From an uncultured bacterium (lineage in GTDB: Bacteria; Actinomycetota; Coriobacteriia; Coriobacteriales; Coriobacteriaceae): a DNA stretch of 6,195 nt. Under the pieces are notes generated by a model that was given only the letters and a program-made list of their open reading frames with translations, was not told where the DNA came from and did no database searches. The stretch covers positions 1-6,195 of the forward strand of contig CAJMPF010000109.1 of the NCBI GenBank assembly GCA_905215195.1, in the 5' to 3' direction. Below, piece after piece: positions 6,000 through 6,195 of this stretch (the first letter of the stretch is position 1; every line of letters starts with the position of its first letter). A program made the position numbers and the translations under genes.

Positions 6000-6048
6000 T
6001 GACTCCTTTTTTTGTGTTTAACCCCTGTCGTGCGTGCGGCAGGAGTCA
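6000..6048 (-). promoter_or_regulatory. ptsH leader with two competing hairpins, one masking the ribosome site
   Basis: In the transcript, TGACTCCT (6041-6048) is perfectly complementary to AGGAGTCA (6000-6007), which contains the ptsH Shine-Dalgarno. An alternative stem pairs CTCCTG (6040-6045) with CAGGGG (6022-6027; one G-U pair) around a 12-nt loop and would free the ribosome site. Both use bases 6041-6045, so they exclude each other. The A-rich linker between the CAGGGG arm and the ribosome site (about 6008-6018) is unpaired in either form. This resembles a translational switch; no known riboswitch class was recognised. Confidence 0.5.
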
Positions 6049-6062
6049 GATTCACGACGTTG

Positions 6063-6071
6063 TTTATATTA
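6063..6071 (-). promoter_or_regulatory. candidate -10 region of the ptsH promoter
   Basis: Overlapping -10-like hexamers TATAAA (6063-6068) and TAATAT (6066-6071) on the minus strand lie in a clearly AT-rich island (about 6061-6114). The rest of the upstream region is GC-rich. Neither has a recognisable TTGACA-like -35 at 16-18 bp, which suggests activator dependence or another sigma factor. A start near 6056 would produce a leader of about 60 nt that contains the whole competing-hairpin segment. Another weaker -10-like sequence, CATAAT, lies at 6093-6098. The remainder of the edge (6115-6195) shows no gene. Confidence 0.35.
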
Positions 6072-6195
6072 ACTCACATCAAACTGTTTTTCATTATGTT
6101 TCGCACGAATTATTGGACGGATGTCGTTCCTGCACGCTCGCCTGCCGGGCGGGGCGGTTAAGTTTGTCGCGAGTTCCGCACGCAAAGGAAAGCAC

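Noticed and set aside
2711..6057. TTCACGA shared by the leaders of kinase A (2711-2717) and ptsH (6051-6057)
   Set aside because: A 7-mer at different distances from the two -10 elements; not enough to propose a common operator.
6066..6084. TGTGAGTT near the ptsH promoter as a CRP-type half site
   Set aside because: Only one half matches TGTGA-N6-TCACA; the other half is absent.
6137..6157. GC-rich CGCC/GGCG hairpin near the right edge as a terminator
   Set aside because: The stem is only 4 bp and no T-run follows on either strand.
6184..6195. AAAGGA on the plus strand at the right edge, possibly the ribosome site of a divergent gene starting beyond the window
   Set aside because: No start codon is inside the window and no convincing plus-strand promoter was found, so it cannot be supported.
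1..6195. CRISPR array, insertion sequence, phage or defence genes
   Set aside because: No regularly spaced repeats, terminal inverted repeats, transposase or nuclease motifs were seen; all supported genes are housekeeping metabolism or tRNA processing.

Overview
The window reads as ordinary chromosomal core from a moderately GC-rich bacterium. All genes lie on the minus strand, so the biological order runs from high to low coordinates. Protein style, codon choice (strong G/C at third positions) and the linkage of general PTS genes to FruK-like kinases suggest a Coriobacteriia-type actinobacterium such as Collinsella. That assignment is inference from recall, not from a search.

Layout in transcription order: an AT-rich regulatory region (6195-5997) leads into ptsH (HPr). 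A stem-loop with a U-tract lies between ptsH and ptsI (Enzyme I). A second stem-loop without a U-tract lies between ptsI and a PfkB-family, 1-phosphofructokinase-like kinase, which ends at a strong intrinsic terminator (2830-2860). A paralogous kinase of identical length (310 aa) follows with its own promoter-like -10 and its own terminator (1698-1734). Next comes cca (tRNA nucleotidyltransferase). Last is the 5' part of a tRNA-Glu(CUC) gene with a good sigma70-type promoter, cut off by the left window edge.

Functionally, EI and HPr carry phosphate from PEP toward sugar-specific EII proteins, none of which is encoded here. The two kinases would phosphorylate a hexose phosphate made by such a PTS (fructose-1-P or tagatose-6-P) to the bisphosphate that enters glycolysis. 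The cca and tRNA-Glu genes belong to tRNA biogenesis and look like separate transcription units.

No mobile element, CRISPR array, defence system or obviously novel multi-gene system is visible. The most interesting points are regulatory and residue-level. The ptsH leader can form two mutually exclusive hairpins, one of which buries the ribosome binding site. There is an apparent attenuator between ptsH and ptsI. The two tandem kinases share an unusual CAGD catalytic motif and differ at a putative substrate-contact residue. EI and HPr each carry one substitution in an otherwise well-conserved motif.
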